From assembly GCA_947044405.1 (NCBI GenBank), contig CAMRHE010000077.1, positions 4,741,501 through 4,805,500 of the forward strand: 64,000 bases of DNA, written 5' to 3'. Under the pieces are notes generated by a model, which was not told the origin of the DNA, did not search any database, and saw nothing but the letters and a program-made list of their open reading frames with translations. Of this stretch, positions 10,825 through 21,700 are shown piece by piece (the first letter of the stretch is position 1; every line of letters starts with the position of its first letter). The DNA comes from Leptodactylus fallax (Eukaryota; Chordata; Amphibia; Anura; Leptodactylidae). Position numbers and translations under genes: made by a program.

Positions 10825-10920
10825 CTGATTTTCTGACGAAGGTCCAGGAGGACGAAACGTTACATGTTGTATGGATTTCTATACTGTATAGATGAAAATC
10901 ACTTTCTTCACTTTGATCCC
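10825..10920 (+). repeat. Penelope-like repeat fragment with hammerhead-like core
   Basis: CTGACGA is followed by A, then a 4-bp stem GTCC/GGAC with an AGGA loop, then GAAAC and GTT. This is the conserved order of a hammerhead ribozyme core (CUGANGA, stem II, GAAA, NUH). Flanking stem I pairing is weak. It resembles the two better-preserved motifs at 31.0-31.3 kb and the eroded one at 51.15 kb. Confidence 0.5.
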
Positions 10921-11639
10921 CTGGAGTGCTGAGGTCATTATCTTTCTATGATCTGGAGTGAGTTCCTCCTCCAGCACCCATTCCCCTAGGAGTGCCATAT
11001 TGACATAATATATCCAATACTGGTGTGTTAGTGCCTGTTTCAGGGACAATGCGGAACTGACCAACCCAAATGGACTCTGCAAATAAACTCCTAGAGAGGC
11101 CTGAAAGCTGCTGCAGCCAGCATGGGGTCACGCCACAGGATGTTCCCAAAGAACTATTTCCTTAGTGCAACTCCTAGATGCAACCAATGTTTCACCCTCA
11201 CATATGGTATCTATAAAGAAGACAGATGATCACAACATACACTTTACACAATCTACAGTTGACAGTACAACCATGAAAACAACAGCATAATATACACTTC
11301 ACTTGAATGAGACTGAGCTGCAAACAGACCAAGTGACTAATGAATCTGAAGTCCCTGCCTATGAAGTTTCAAATGGTTGATCAGTGTGGATGCCAGGTGA
11401 AAAAGAAGGAAAAAGGCCAACTCTGGGCGCTGCTCTTTTAAGGATGCAATAAGAGTTTGTTGATAATTTATGTGACAGAATGGATATCGATTTTCATTAT
11501 AAGTCATGCCAGAAAACTAGGTAATATGTCCCCATCCAGCCCACATTTGCATGGAACGGGAGTTATGGCACAAGAAAAAGCTTTGCACCAGATGTGCGCT
11601 ACAATATTCCCTCTTCCCCAGAAAACTGACACATTAGCC
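10920..11639. other. Unassigned intergenic DNA
   Basis: No gene or bounded repeat is recognisable here. The 108-codon open frame at 11457-11783 runs into the adjacent foldback element and is not credible. Confidence 0.35.
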
Positions 11640-12274
11640 TTAAAAGGATTCTATCATTTGGAAAGGCATTTTTCAATAACACCACATCATAATAGCCTTA
11701 AGAAAGGCAATTCTCCTTGCTTTATTTTTCTGCTCCGCACCACCATTTTTGAGAATTTTCTTTTTTCTTCTGTATGCAAATGAGTCTTCAAAGAGCACAG
11801 GGGCGTCCCCTGTGCTCAAAGAAGATGCTCTTCCAAAGATCCAGCGCCACCTCTCTCTTCTTCTGCTGACGCCTCTCCGCCGCGTTATCAGTCACTGCGG
11901 TTTCTGTTCGGCATCCAAATCCACATGAAAATGGCCGTCTGGACATGCACAGTCAGCTCTGTCCAACACGAAATGGCGGAGCATGCGCGGGATTTGAATC
12001 TCAAACAGAGGCTCGGCAGCTGATGATGCGGCAGAGAGGCTTCAGCAGAAGAAGAAAGAGGCAGCGCTGGATCTTCAGGAGAGCATCTTCTTTGAGCACA
12101 GGGAACGCCCCCTGTGCTTTTTGAAGCTTCATTTGCATACAGAAGAAAAAAGAAAATTCTCAGAAATGGTGGCGCGGAGCAGAAAAATAAAGGTGGGAGA
12201 AGAATAGCCTTTCTAAAGTCTATTTTGATGTGGTGTTATTGAAAAATGCCTTTCCCAATCATAGAATCCCTTTA
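11640..12274. mobile_element. Long foldback (hairpin) element with ~250-bp arms
   Basis: The left arm (AAAGGATTCTATCATTTGG, ACACCACATCA, CTGCTCCGCACCACC, ATGCAAATGAG, AGCACAGGGG, ATCCAGCGCCACCTC) reappears inverted on the right (AGGCAGCGCTGGATC, CCCTGTGCTTTT, CATTTGCAT, GGTGGCGCGGAGCAG, TGATGTGGTGTT, CAATCATAGAATCCCTTTA). The centre, about 11900-12020, is unpaired. It has no coding capacity, so it is a non-autonomous DNA element. It ends 6 bp before the next MITE. Confidence 0.85.
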
Positions 12275-12280
12275 ACCTTT

Positions 12281-12500
12281 AGGCTAAAGCCCCACGTTGC
12301 GGAAACACAGCTTTTTTTATGCAAATTTTGCTGTGGTTTTTTGAACCATAGCCATGAGTGGACTGAGCAAAAGGGAGAAGTATAAGAACTTCCTATATAT
12401 TTCCCATTCCTTTTGTAGCCATTCTTGACTTTGGCTCAAAAAACTGCAGCAAAATCTGCAACAAAAAAGCTGTGTTTCCACAATGTGGGGCCTCAGCCTA
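12281..12500. mobile_element. MITE, GGCCCCACGTTGCGGAAAC family, copy A
   Basis: The ends AGGCTAAAGCCCCACGTTG and CAATGTGGGGCCTCAGCCT are inverted repeats, and the inner parts also pair (AAACACAGCTTTTTT with AAAAAAGCTGTGTTT). The centre carries CCTATATATTTCCCATTCC, shared with the copies at 18143 and 21488. Confidence 0.85.
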
Positions 12501-13655
12501 AGCCCCCTCGCAGATGACCATATGTCTGGTCAGTGTGCTATCCGGGTTTTTCATTTCTATGGGCCCATACACATGACCGTGAATGACACGTGTGCAGATC
12601 GACAGTCCGGGCTGCAAAATATGGAATACATCCTATTCCTGTCCTATTTTGTGGCCCTGCTTCCGTGGCTCCTATTCATTTAATGAAAGGGGTCGTAGAA
12701 GCACAGGCGGTACACGAGTGTACCACCAGTCGTGTGCAACCGGCTTTAAACCTAATATTGTATGGATGTGCCATGGATTTTCTTCAATAAATGGAAAAAT
12801 TATTCCTTGCCATAAACATCAACAAAAAACCCAATCCCACTCAATTTTAGCCCTGCCACAAAATGACCTAACATAATTTCAGTGATCTCTCAGCAGAAAG
12901 TGTTAATGTGGACAAGGCCGCTGATATCACTGTTATACTGACTGAATTATAGGAGCAGACTGGTTGCTTTAAAAGAGGCATGGTGCTTGAAATCCTTGTC
13001 TTCTGCTGTTAACCATGGTTTCCTGCAAGCAAACACATGCAGTCATCAGCTCCTATCCAAAATCTGTTAGCACTGAATTTGGAGCACTAGCACTGTTGTA
13101 AAGGTCACCGGAGTCGGAGTAATAAAATGCTGCTAGGAGGGCTTACACAGCAAGTACAAATAAAATGTGAAAGAGTTATCCATATCATGTTAGCAACCTG
13201 TGCGATTATAGCTGTCATTTTCTAAGACCTTTGAGAAAATAAAAGTGATCAGTGGTACCAAGTTAGGAGAGGTACATATAGTAAAGTGCTGACAGTGCAG
13301 TGATGGATGATGGTCACCTGCTCCAAGACGCCAAAAAAAGAAAAGGATTATTGGAGTCTTCATATATATGTCACTGGATCCCTTTCTGTGTTAGTGAAAG
13401 GACAAGAGGACCGGACACATATGCCGATTAGTATTTATCTCACCTTTTGACACTCTGACATGTTATCTAGTGTATGCAGTAACTATTCTAGCTATATTTT
13501 AGGTATCTACTGTTTACCCTAGAAACAAACTAGTAAACTTTATTAACAGCATATAAATGTGCAAAATATGGACACTGAGCATCAGGTGTGTACACTACAA
13601 AGCCAAACTGAAACAACCAAAATAGGCCCATGCTGGTGCTGAGTCCTATCGTCAC
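12501..13655. other. Unassigned intergenic DNA
   Basis: Nothing I can name with support. The overlapping short frames at 12.5-12.9 kb look like chance. Confidence 0.35.
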
Positions 13656-13659
13656 ATCA

Positions 13660-13920
13660 TGTCTTGTGAACATGAGGTTCAGAGCTTCTTCCGCTCAATC
13701 TTCCTTCAATTCCATGTGCGTGACATGGACTTCTGACTGTTTCCTCCTCATTTGTTTGTTATAGCAGCAGATAGGAGAAGCCCTGTGTATTTGGACGAAC
13801 TCTGTGGCCTCTTCACTACTTACCAAGCACAGTGCCAGTGCCATACATAGGTCATCAGCATCGGATAAGTCATCAATACTTAAATCCCCAAAAACTCCTT
13901 TAACATGCCCAATCACTAAG
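13660..13920. repeat. Foldback-type repeat fragment
   Basis: GGCCTCTTCACTACTTACCAAGCAC and CATACATAGGTCATC resemble the inner part of the foldback element whose right portion is at 17822-18139. The end, CAAAAACTCCTTTA, resembles the ACTCCTTTA end of the region's GTTGTCCAGG-type MITEs. Confidence 0.45.
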
Positions 13921-13948
13921 TTACACAGGGTGTGAAGATTTACAATAA

Positions 13949-13996
13949 AGGTGATTTTCCAGGCTTATAGATTTATGACCTCTTCTTAGAATAGAA
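13949..13996. mobile_element. Left terminal piece of a foldback MITE split by the L2 LINE
   Basis: GTGATTTTCCAGGCTTATAG...TTATGACCTCTTCTTAGAATAG is the inverted counterpart of the right end at 18085-18139 (CATATCCTAAGGAAAGGTCATGAATCATAAAAGCCTGAAAACAC, read in parts). The continuation GGCCATCAATC is found only after the LINE, at 17829. Confidence 0.75.
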
Positions 13997-14854
13997 TTAG
14001 GCCAGAATGTAATAGAATGCAATTGACTGTCATCCTGCATCTGTAATTGTCATCTGATCCTGTATTCCATCTGTAATCCACAGGTATGTGTCATGTTTCT
14101 GAACTCATATACTGAACCTTTCCTGCTCCATTCATAATATCCCTCTGCTTGCTGCTTTTATTATTTCTGCTGGTATTCTGTTTTCCACTCTGTTGTAATT
14201 GTATTAACTTGGAAACCACTGTCTCCATCCCCCTGCTGGGTCCTCCCCCCTTCTTCTCACCTGTCCCTTCCTGCTGTCTGATTCTATCTGCATGTTTCCA
14301 CACACCCTATTCACACCTGATACACATGAAACAAATGTATTGCTAGCTAGTATAAATGTGAGAGTATGGGTCAGTTTGACCCAGGTCAGTGCATCTCTAA
14401 AGTGTACAGACCAGAATTAGGCCAGAATTGTACCAGAAGGGAATTGAAGGTAACAAAAACCCACTAAAACAAAACCTAGCTATTATCTACAGAAATGCTT
14501 CTCACTATAATCACTGTTGTTCTTCCCATACTTGTAAAAAACACTTTTTCACCCCAAACCAGCCATGTCACTAAGAATATCTTTATCTCTCCATCTATCC
14601 TACCCCACCAACTGACCTTCTCTGCACAGCTACTCACACACCTACAAGCTTTCCGCCCCAGACACATACAACCTCCCCACACTCTCTCCTATTGACATCT
14701 GCTATCTCTCTCCCTGCTACTACTTAATTCTGGTGACATATCTCCTAATCTTGGACCACCCCAACAATTCCCTGCTGTCTGATCTTTCCGCACAACTGGC
14801 ATCAGCGCACGGAATCCCCTAAATCTTACCCCTATCTTACCCTCTCCTGCCCCT

Positions 14855-15700
14855 TCCCACACCCTCTCCGTGGTACTATGGAATACTCGCTCTGTACGCA
14901 ACAAATTTGACTACATCCACAACCTCTTCATTTCTCATAAATTTTCATTTCTTGGTATCACAGAAACGTGGCTAACACCCTCAGACAACACCTCCCCTGC
15001 TGCCCTCTCCTACGGAAGTCTGCAATTCTCACATACTCCCCGTCCCAACAATAAACCTGGCGGTGGCGTACTCCTGTCTGACAATTGCTCCTTCACCCCA
15101 ATCCAACCGCTACCTGCTCTCACTCTCCCCTCCTTTGAAGTTCACTCTGTTTGTATTTACTCGCCCTCCAACCTCCAACTTGCCATTATATATCGACTGC
15201 CAGGACCTACTGCTGCCTTTATCAACCACTTCACCACATGGCTAATGCACTTACTATCCACTGATACCCCCACCATCATCATGGGTGATTTCAACATCCC
15301 CATTAACACAAATCACCCCTCCACTTTCAGTCCCCTGTCCCTCACTGCCTCCTGTGGTCTCTCTCAATGGTCCTCCTCTGCCACTCACACAAAGGGGCAC
15401 ACGCTGGACCTCATATTGATCCACCTCTGCTCTCTAGTCAACCTGTCTAACTTTCCGTCCTCTGACCACAACCTGTTGATATTCTCTGCCCTTTTCTCTG
15501 TAATAAACCCTCCAACCCCTAAACCAACATGCCCCCGCAGGAACCTTAATCGCCTTGATATCCGCACGCTCTCAGACTCCCTCCTACCACTCACTCACAT
15601 ATCCTCACTCCAGGATGCAGATACCGCCACTGACTTCTACAATACCACCATTATTTCAGCCCTTGACTCTGTGGCCCCCTTTATAAACACCAGAGCCTGA
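14855..15700 (+). pseudogene. L2-like ORF2: AP endonuclease domain
   Basis: The frame reads through the endonuclease motifs in order: LWNTRSVRNK (Asn and Arg of the first motif), LGITETWL (catalytic Glu), GGGVLL, AIIYRLPG, IIMGDFNIP (Asp/Asn), HTLDLIL, and SSDHNLL (the catalytic SDH). This is the nick-making domain of L2/CR1 LINEs. It ends at a TGA at 15698, where intact relatives continue into the linker and RT, so the copy is broken there. Confidence 0.92.
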
Positions 15701-16319
15701 CCAATCAATAGGCAACCCTGGCACACTGACCTGACTAAAAAACTGAGATGTGCCTCACGGGTTGCAGAACGCCTCTGGAAGAAAAGCCAATCCCAGGAGG
15801 ACTTCCTTAGGTACAAAGAGGCAGTACTCACATTCAAGAGCGCACTCACCTCTGCAAAGCAGGTCTACTTCACCACACTCATATCTGCCCTATCCCGCAA
15901 CCCCAAACAGCTATTCACTACCTTCAACTCCCTCCTCCGTCCTACTGCGCCCCTTCCAACATCACTTATCACAGCTGATAACTTTGCCTCTTATTTCAAA
16001 AGCAAAATTGACACCATCAGAGACAGTCTCACCCTACACCCCCGACAACCACTCTACCCAACTGTTCGGTGCCCTTCATCTTTAACCTGTTTCTCCACCG
16101 TCACCGATGAAACGCTCTCCACCCTAACCTCTAAATCCCACCTCACCTCCTGTGCGCTTGACCCGATCCAGTCACATCTCATCCCCAAACTCACTGAAGT
16201 CATTACTCCTGCCCTAACCCATCTCTTCAACCTATCCTTAACCAATGGATCCTTCCATTCCACCTTCAAACATGCTATCATCACACCTATACTTCCTCCC
16301 TCAACCCATCCTCTCCAGC

Positions 16320-17600
16320 CCACTATCGCCCCATCTCACTGCTCCCGTACGCCTCTAAATTACTTGAACAACACGTCCACGCCGAACTATCCTCCTATCT
16401 CTCATCAAACGTGCTCTTTGACAGACTACAGTCGGGCTTCACACTCCATCACGCCACAGAAACTGCCCTAACCAAAGTTCCTAACGACCTTCTAACTGCC
16501 AAAGCCAAGCGTCACTACTCTGTCTTCCTCCTCCTTGACCTCTCCTCTGTCTTTGACACTGTCGACCATTCCCTCCTGTTAGAAACGCTCTCATCCCTTG
16601 GCATCTCAGACCTGACCCTTTCCTAGATCTCCTCATACCTCACCAACCAGACATTCAGTGTCTGCCACTCGCACACCACATTCTCGCCACGCCCTCTTTC
16701 TGTAGGTGTCCCCCAAAGCTCCATCCTAGGACCCCTCCTGTTCTCCATCTACACCCTCGGCCTTGGCCAACTCATAGAATCTCATGGTTTCCAATACCAT
16801 TGCTATGCTGATGACACTCAAATATATCTCTCTGGATATATTACCTCCCTGTTACCTCAAATATTACCTCCCTGTTGTCCAGAGTCCCAAAATGTCTAGC
16901 AGCCATAGCCTCCTTTCTCTCCTCTCGCTTTCTCAAACTCAACATGGAGAAAACGGAGTTGATCATCTTCAACCCTCCTCGTATGGCCCCTCTACCTGAC
17001 CCATCTATCAAAGTTAATGGAACCACACTCACCCCAGTCCCATGGGTCCGCTGCCTTGGGATAACCTTAGACTCTGACCTATCCTTCAAGCCACATATTC
17101 AAACCCTCAACACCTCCTGCCGCCTCCAACTCAAGAACATCCATCGAATCTGCTCCTTCCTCACCCCTGAAACTACAAAGATACTAGTCCACTCCCTCAT
17201 AATCTCCCGCTTAGATTACTGTAACACCCTTCTCCATGGCCTCCCAGCAAATACTCTCACCCCCTCCAGTCCACCTTAAACTGTGCTGCTCGCTTAATAC
17301 TACCCATTGCCCAGCGAATAGAGTTCAAATTACTGACGCTGACATACAAAGCCATCCACAACCTGTCCCCTCCATATATCTCCGACCTAATCTCCCACTA
17401 CCTGCCCACACCTAACCTCCAATCCTCCAAACACCTCCTACTCCGCTCTGCTCTTATCCGCTCTTCACACAACCGTCTACAAGACTTCTCCCGTGCATCC
17501 CCCATACTCTGGAACTCATTACGAAGACACATAAGACTGTCCCTCACAGTCACAAGCTTCAAGAAGGCCCTGAAGACTCACCTATTCAGGAAGACCTACA
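16320..17600 (+). pseudogene. L2-like ORF2: reverse transcriptase and C-terminal region
   Basis: RT motifs are seen across two or three frames: ISLLPYASKLLEQ, DRLQSGF...HATETAL, LLLDLSSVFDTVDHSLLL (the first catalytic Asp block), [17 protein letters not shown] (PQGS box with Gly replaced by Ser), and [11 protein letters not shown] (YADD active site, about 16802-16830). Downstream, LNMEKTELIIF, VRCLGITLDSDLSF and ISRLDYCNTLL are the usual LINE C-terminal motifs. A TAG at 16624 and several frameshifts make it non-functional. Confidence 0.9.
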
Positions 17601-17821
17601 ACCTCCAATAACACTACTGTCACCACCTGAACAGCCTCTACCCCCACCTTCTGTCTCTATCCCTCTTCCCTCATAGATTGTAAGCCCTTGTATCCCACTG
17701 TGCCAGTTGGTCACTGTTAGTATTATATTTGTTTTATGTATTTTGTGTACCGTATGTAAACCCTCAAATGTAAAGCACCATGGAATTAATGGTGCTATAT
17801 AAATAAACAATAATAATAATA

Positions 17822-18139
17822 ATAGAATAGGCCATCAATCGAAGATCGCGGGGTTCTGACATCTGGAGTCCGCTCTGGTCAGCCGTTTGAAGAGACTTCA
17901 GCCTTTGGTGAGCGCTGTAGTCTCTTCACTAAAATCCAAGCACTGTGCCATACATAGAATAACTGCTGTGCTTGGTCATGTGACTAATGTAAGGGACATG
18001 GTAAAATGGTGGAAGTGACACTTGAGGAGCACCACGGTGGTAGATCAGCGGGGGTTCTCAGTGTCTGACCCCTGCTGACTTTTGACTGATGACATATCCT
18101 AAGGAAAGGTCATGAATCATAAAAGCCTGAAAACACATT
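17822..18139. mobile_element. Right portion of the foldback MITE split by the LINE
   Basis: It continues GGCCATCAATCGAAGATCGC and ends ...AAGCCTGAAAACAC. The terminal 50 bp pair with 13949-13996. The inner sequence has GTCTCTTCACT and AGCACTGTGCCATACAT, shared with the fragment at 13660-13920. Confidence 0.75.
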
Positions 18140-18142
18140 TAC

Positions 18143-18331
18143 GCTGAGGCCCCACGTTACAGAAATGCCGATTTTGCAGTGTTTTATTAAGCCAAAGCCA
18201 AGGATGGCTACAAAAGGAATAGGAAATATATAGGAAGTTCTTATACTTCTACCTTCTGCTCAATCCATTCCTGGCTTTGGCTCAAAAAAACCGCAGCAAA
18301 ATTTGCAACATAAAAAGGGGGCCAAAGCCTT
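18143..18331. mobile_element. MITE, GGCCCCACGTTGCGGAAAC family, copy B
   Basis: It begins CGCTGAGGCCCCACGTTAC and ends GGGGGCCAAAGCCTTA. The core AATATATAGGAAGTTCTTATA is shared, inverted, with the copies at 12281 and 21488. It abuts the next foldback element without a gap. Confidence 0.8.
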
Positions 18332-18680
18332 AAAGAGGTTGTCCAGGATAATAATTATTTTTTAAATTAGGCCGGGGAAGGTGAAAAAAAAATTGAAAAT
18401 CCATACTTACCTGTCCCTGAATACTCCGGTGCCTCCCAGTGCAGTCCGGTCCTGCTGCTCCGCCGTCTTCTTTTGCCAGAAGTCGTTTGTGACATCCGGT
18501 GTCTCTTTCCTTAGGCCGATGATCAGCGGTCACATGATTGGCTTCAGTGGTCACATGCGGTGGGGACTTCCTCCGGAAGAAAACAGCACAGAGGATGGGT
18601 GAGTATGTTTTTTTTGGGGGGGGGGGTTTCACCTTCTACAGCCTAATATAGAAATAAAATTATCCTGGACAACACCTTTA
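18332..18680. mobile_element. Foldback MITE, GTTGTCCAGGATAA family
   Basis: Terminal inverted repeats are AAAGAGGTTGTCCAGGATAA and TTATCCTGGACAACACCTTT. The second layer (TTAAATTAGGCC..AGGTGAAA and TTTCACCTTCTACAGCCTAA) also pairs. It has no coding capacity. Confidence 0.85.
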
Positions 18681-18689
18681 ATGTGTGTG

Positions 18690-19430
18690 GTTCTAACACT
18701 GAACTCCTAGCTTAATGCACTCTTGATAGTTTTTATACTTCCCTGCCCTTTGCATTTACATCTATTGATGTCTCTCTATTTGCTTGACATACAGTGCCGA
18801 GATAACATTGTCGTTGGGTGCCAAAGGATTACCTATATACCAGAGGATTACCCATATTATACTGCCCAGTCAATGAAGTATAAAATGCTGTTTTGTCATA
18901 AAACTGCTTACACAAGGTGGATTTGGGAATGTACTGTAAGCACTAGGACCTGGGCCAGTGAAATCTCTCCAGTAGTGACAGTTTCCTTACTCCTGTGCAC
19001 CTCCAGAGATGTCCAATGCCATACCACTGTCATCAATCTGTCCACATCCACCAACCCTGAGAACCAAGAGCTGCAGCACTACTTCTTATATGGTCTGCCT
19101 GCACAGTGGTTTTGTGGTCACCTGCTCTTCAAAAAATGTGCATTATGGCCCTATTTCCTTGTGCTGCAGTTTCCTACAGAGCAGGTGACCGGAGCAATAC
19201 TGCAACGCAGCGATAAGAAAGCAGCACTAAAGTACTGTAGTTCTTAGGCCCCCTTTATTCTCAAGATTGATGAGGGTCTCAGAGGCCCAACCCCCACTGA
19301 TCATAAAGTGATAGCATAACCTAGCAATATAGCACTTTATAAGATGGTGTTACATCTTAAATATATTGTTTTTTTTTAAAAGCATGTAGTGTTTTTGACA
19401 TTGTCCCAAATATGTTGAGTATCTTACACT
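18690..19430. other. Unassigned; contains a 174-codon open frame of doubtful meaning
   Basis: The frame at 18723-19247 on the + strand does not start with ATG and matches no family I know. It has several Cys and mixed hydrophobic stretches but no domain, signal or splice context. I treat it as chance. Confidence 0.35.
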
Positions 19431-19431
19431 A

Positions 19432-19600
19432 GGTTCACACTAGCTGAACCGCTAAAACAGCGGTTACACGTGGACACCATTGACTATAGTGGGGTCCTTT
19501 GGGTGTCCCCACATGTCTGCCATTTTAAAACTGAACGTGACGGAGAAAAAGATCCAGAAGAGACTCTGGTGAAGATGGGAACCCAGCCTTCCTGGATTAT
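19432..19600. mobile_element. MITE, CTAGGTTCACAC family
   Basis: It starts ACTAGGTTCACACTAG and ends GGGAACCCAGCC. AAACAGCGGTTACACGTGG and CATTGACTATAGTGGGGTCC are shared with the copy at 7728. Confidence 0.7.
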
Positions 19601-20130
19601 GATGGTTCAGCCACGTATAAAAACTTCATGTGGTATTTCTCTTTTACAATATTAACAGCTTATTTGCATTTCAGATGGTACAGCGTGTCCTTGTTTTGTT
19701 TTGTTTTCACCTCTTTTTGTGATCTTACAGATGTCACCACTGAATGGCACAGTATTCTCTTGCTTTGTGATTTTCTTTGCGACAAGTTGTTTTTGTCAGC
19801 GTACATTAGTCTAGGGACCTGGTAGCACTGAGAATAATCATCCCATATTCTTTTTTGTAGCCTGATACTGGATAGGCAGATAATATCTTTTGCTGTGTTG
19901 CTCTGGCCAAGGTTATAGAATAAGATAAAACTGTTGCTCATGAAATATGAGGCAGAATCTAAGCTCAGCAACCACTTTGTGAGATGTACTTTCCATGCAG
20001 ACGTGGTCAAGAGGTTCAGTTGTTGTTCTGACCAAACATTAGAGGCAGGCAGAGGCAATATACTCTGGAGACCCCATAGTATAATAATGTCACTTTTACT
20101 TTGAAATAACTGTCTTTTCCTTAGAGAGCT
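19601..20130. other. Unassigned intergenic DNA
   Basis: I see no feature; opposite-strand short frames at 19628-20058 overlap and resemble nothing. Confidence 0.3.
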
Positions 20131-20134
20131 ATAA

Positions 20135-20850
20135 ATTAAATAGATAGGTTCCTAGGAGCCCTACACTATGTTTTATAGATAAGTGCCTAGGAGTACTGGC
20201 CGTGTTCTACACTATGTTTTATAGATAAGTGCCTAGGAGTCCTAAGAGTGTTCTACACTATGTTTTATAGATAGGTTCCTAGGAGTCCTGACAGTGTTCT
20301 GCACTATGTTTTATAGATAGGTTCCTAGGAGTCCTGACAGTGTTCTATACTATGTTTTATAGATAAGTGCCTAGGAGTCCTGACAGTGTTCTGCACTATG
20401 TTTTATAGATAGGTTCCTAGGAGTCCTGACAGTGTTCTACACTATGTTTTATAGATAAGTGCCTAGGAGTCCTGACAGTGTTCTGCACTATGTTTTATAG
20501 ATAGGTTCCTAGGAGTCCTGACAGTGTTCTGCACTATGTTTTATAGATAAGTGCCTAGGAGCCCTAAGAGTGTTCTACACTATGTTTTATAGATAGGTTC
20601 CTAGGAGCCCTGACAGTGTTCTGCACTATGTTTTATAGATAGGTTCCTAGGAGTCCTGACAGTGTTCACTACTATGTTTTATAGATAGGTTCCTAGGAGT
20701 CCTGACAGTGTTCTACACTATGTTTTATAGATAGGTTCCTAGGAGTCCTGACAGTGTTCTATACTATGTTTTATAGATAGGTTCCTAGGAGTCCTGACAG
20801 TGTTCTGCACTATGTTTTATAGATAGGTTCCTAGGAGCCCTAAGAGTGTT
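20135..20850 (+). repeat. 46-bp minisatellite, about 15-16 copies, two unit variants
   Basis: The unit is ATAGATAGGTTCCTAGGAGT followed by CCTGACAGTGTTCTGCACTA and TGTTTT. A second variant has ATAAGTGCC in place of ATAGGTTCC. Period 46 is exact over most of the array (for example 20221 to 20267). The right edge passes into TTTGGTTTAATCTAATTTAA, a sequence type also seen single-copy at 51.5 and 63.6 kb. Confidence 0.95.
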
Positions 20851-21487
20851 CTACACTTTGGTTTAATCTAATTTAAGGTGTGGTTTGTACCGAACTTGTT
20901 CAACCCAAAATGAATCTTGGACCTGAGCCACCCAAAACGAATCCTGAGAAGTTTTCCCATCTCCATTGGGCAGTCATGTGTGCAGCAACATTGTCAGAGG
21001 GAGAGCAGAGCCTAAAACTACCTTTCATAATCTGCTACCGCTCTACATGCTCAGAGCTCCAGTTCGAGACAGCATGATTAAACCTAACATAAAATAGCAG
21101 CAGGCTTAGGATAATTCTCGGCTCATAGACTTGTATGAGTCAGCCCTATTGGCATCAGGAGTCCCCAAGTTATACTCACTGATCCTGTACCACAAACTGA
21201 AAGATAATGTACATGGAAACAGGGGTTCCTGTTCTCTTTGGAAAATTTGAGGAATCACTGTGGCTGACTGTTACATTTCTGTGGAATATGAAGGTGTTCT
21301 AGGAGTTTGGGCACAATCTACATCAGGATGTTGTGTTTAGTGGTGCCTGAAAGTAAAGGGAACCCTGAAGTAATAAATAAATATTTATGTTTTTTTTCTT
21401 TTTTTGTCGGGTCTGAGATCTGAATTCATTTTAGAGACTAGTCCAGGGTCTGAAGTTATTTTAGTGGTTTGGGCACTTAATGAGTTT

Positions 21488-21700
21488 AAGGCTGAGGCCC
21501 CACGTTGCGGAAACGCAGCTTTTTTTGTTGCAGGTTTTGCTGCAGTTTATTGAGCCAAACCTAGTAGCAGTAGGGAGAAGAATAAGAGCTTCCTATATAT
21601 TTCCCATTCCTTTGGTAGCCATTCTTGGCTTTGGCACAAAAAACGCAGCAAAATCTGCAACAAAAATGCTGCGTTTCCACAACGTGTGGCCTCAACCTAA
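21488..21700. mobile_element. MITE, GGCCCCACGTTGCGGAAAC family, copy C
   Basis: The terminal inverted repeats are GGCTGAGGCCCCACGTTGCG and CAACGTGTGGCCTCAACC. The flanks TTTAA/CTAAG would fit a TWA-type target duplication as used by PIF/Harbinger elements, but this is not secure. Confidence 0.85.

Larger units (their letters stand above)
13997..17821 (+). mobile_element. L2-like (CR1/Jockey group) non-LTR retrotransposon, nearly full length, inactive
   Basis: The element is about 3.8 kb. It contains an APE-type endonuclease region (14855-15510), a linker, a reverse transcriptase (about 16320-16880) and a C-terminal region (16875-17600), then a 3' end of the form GGTGCTATATAAATAAACAA followed by AATAAT repeats. 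That hairpin-like end with a short microsatellite tail is typical of L2/CR1 elements. Frames are broken by stops and shifts (for example TAG at 16624). A short direct repeat close to TAGAATAG flanks it (about 13987-13996 and 17819-17828), consistent with insertion into the MITE. Confidence 0.9.

Noticed and set aside
14870..15700. A 276-codon host gene
   Set aside because: The motifs are those of a LINE AP endonuclease and the frame continues into a broken reverse transcriptase.
18723..19247. 174-codon open frame on the + strand
   Set aside because: It starts with TTG rather than ATG, matches no family I know, and has no splice or signal context.
20135..20850. CRISPR-like direct repeats
   Set aside because: Units are contiguous with no unique spacers, in a vertebrate context; it is a minisatellite.
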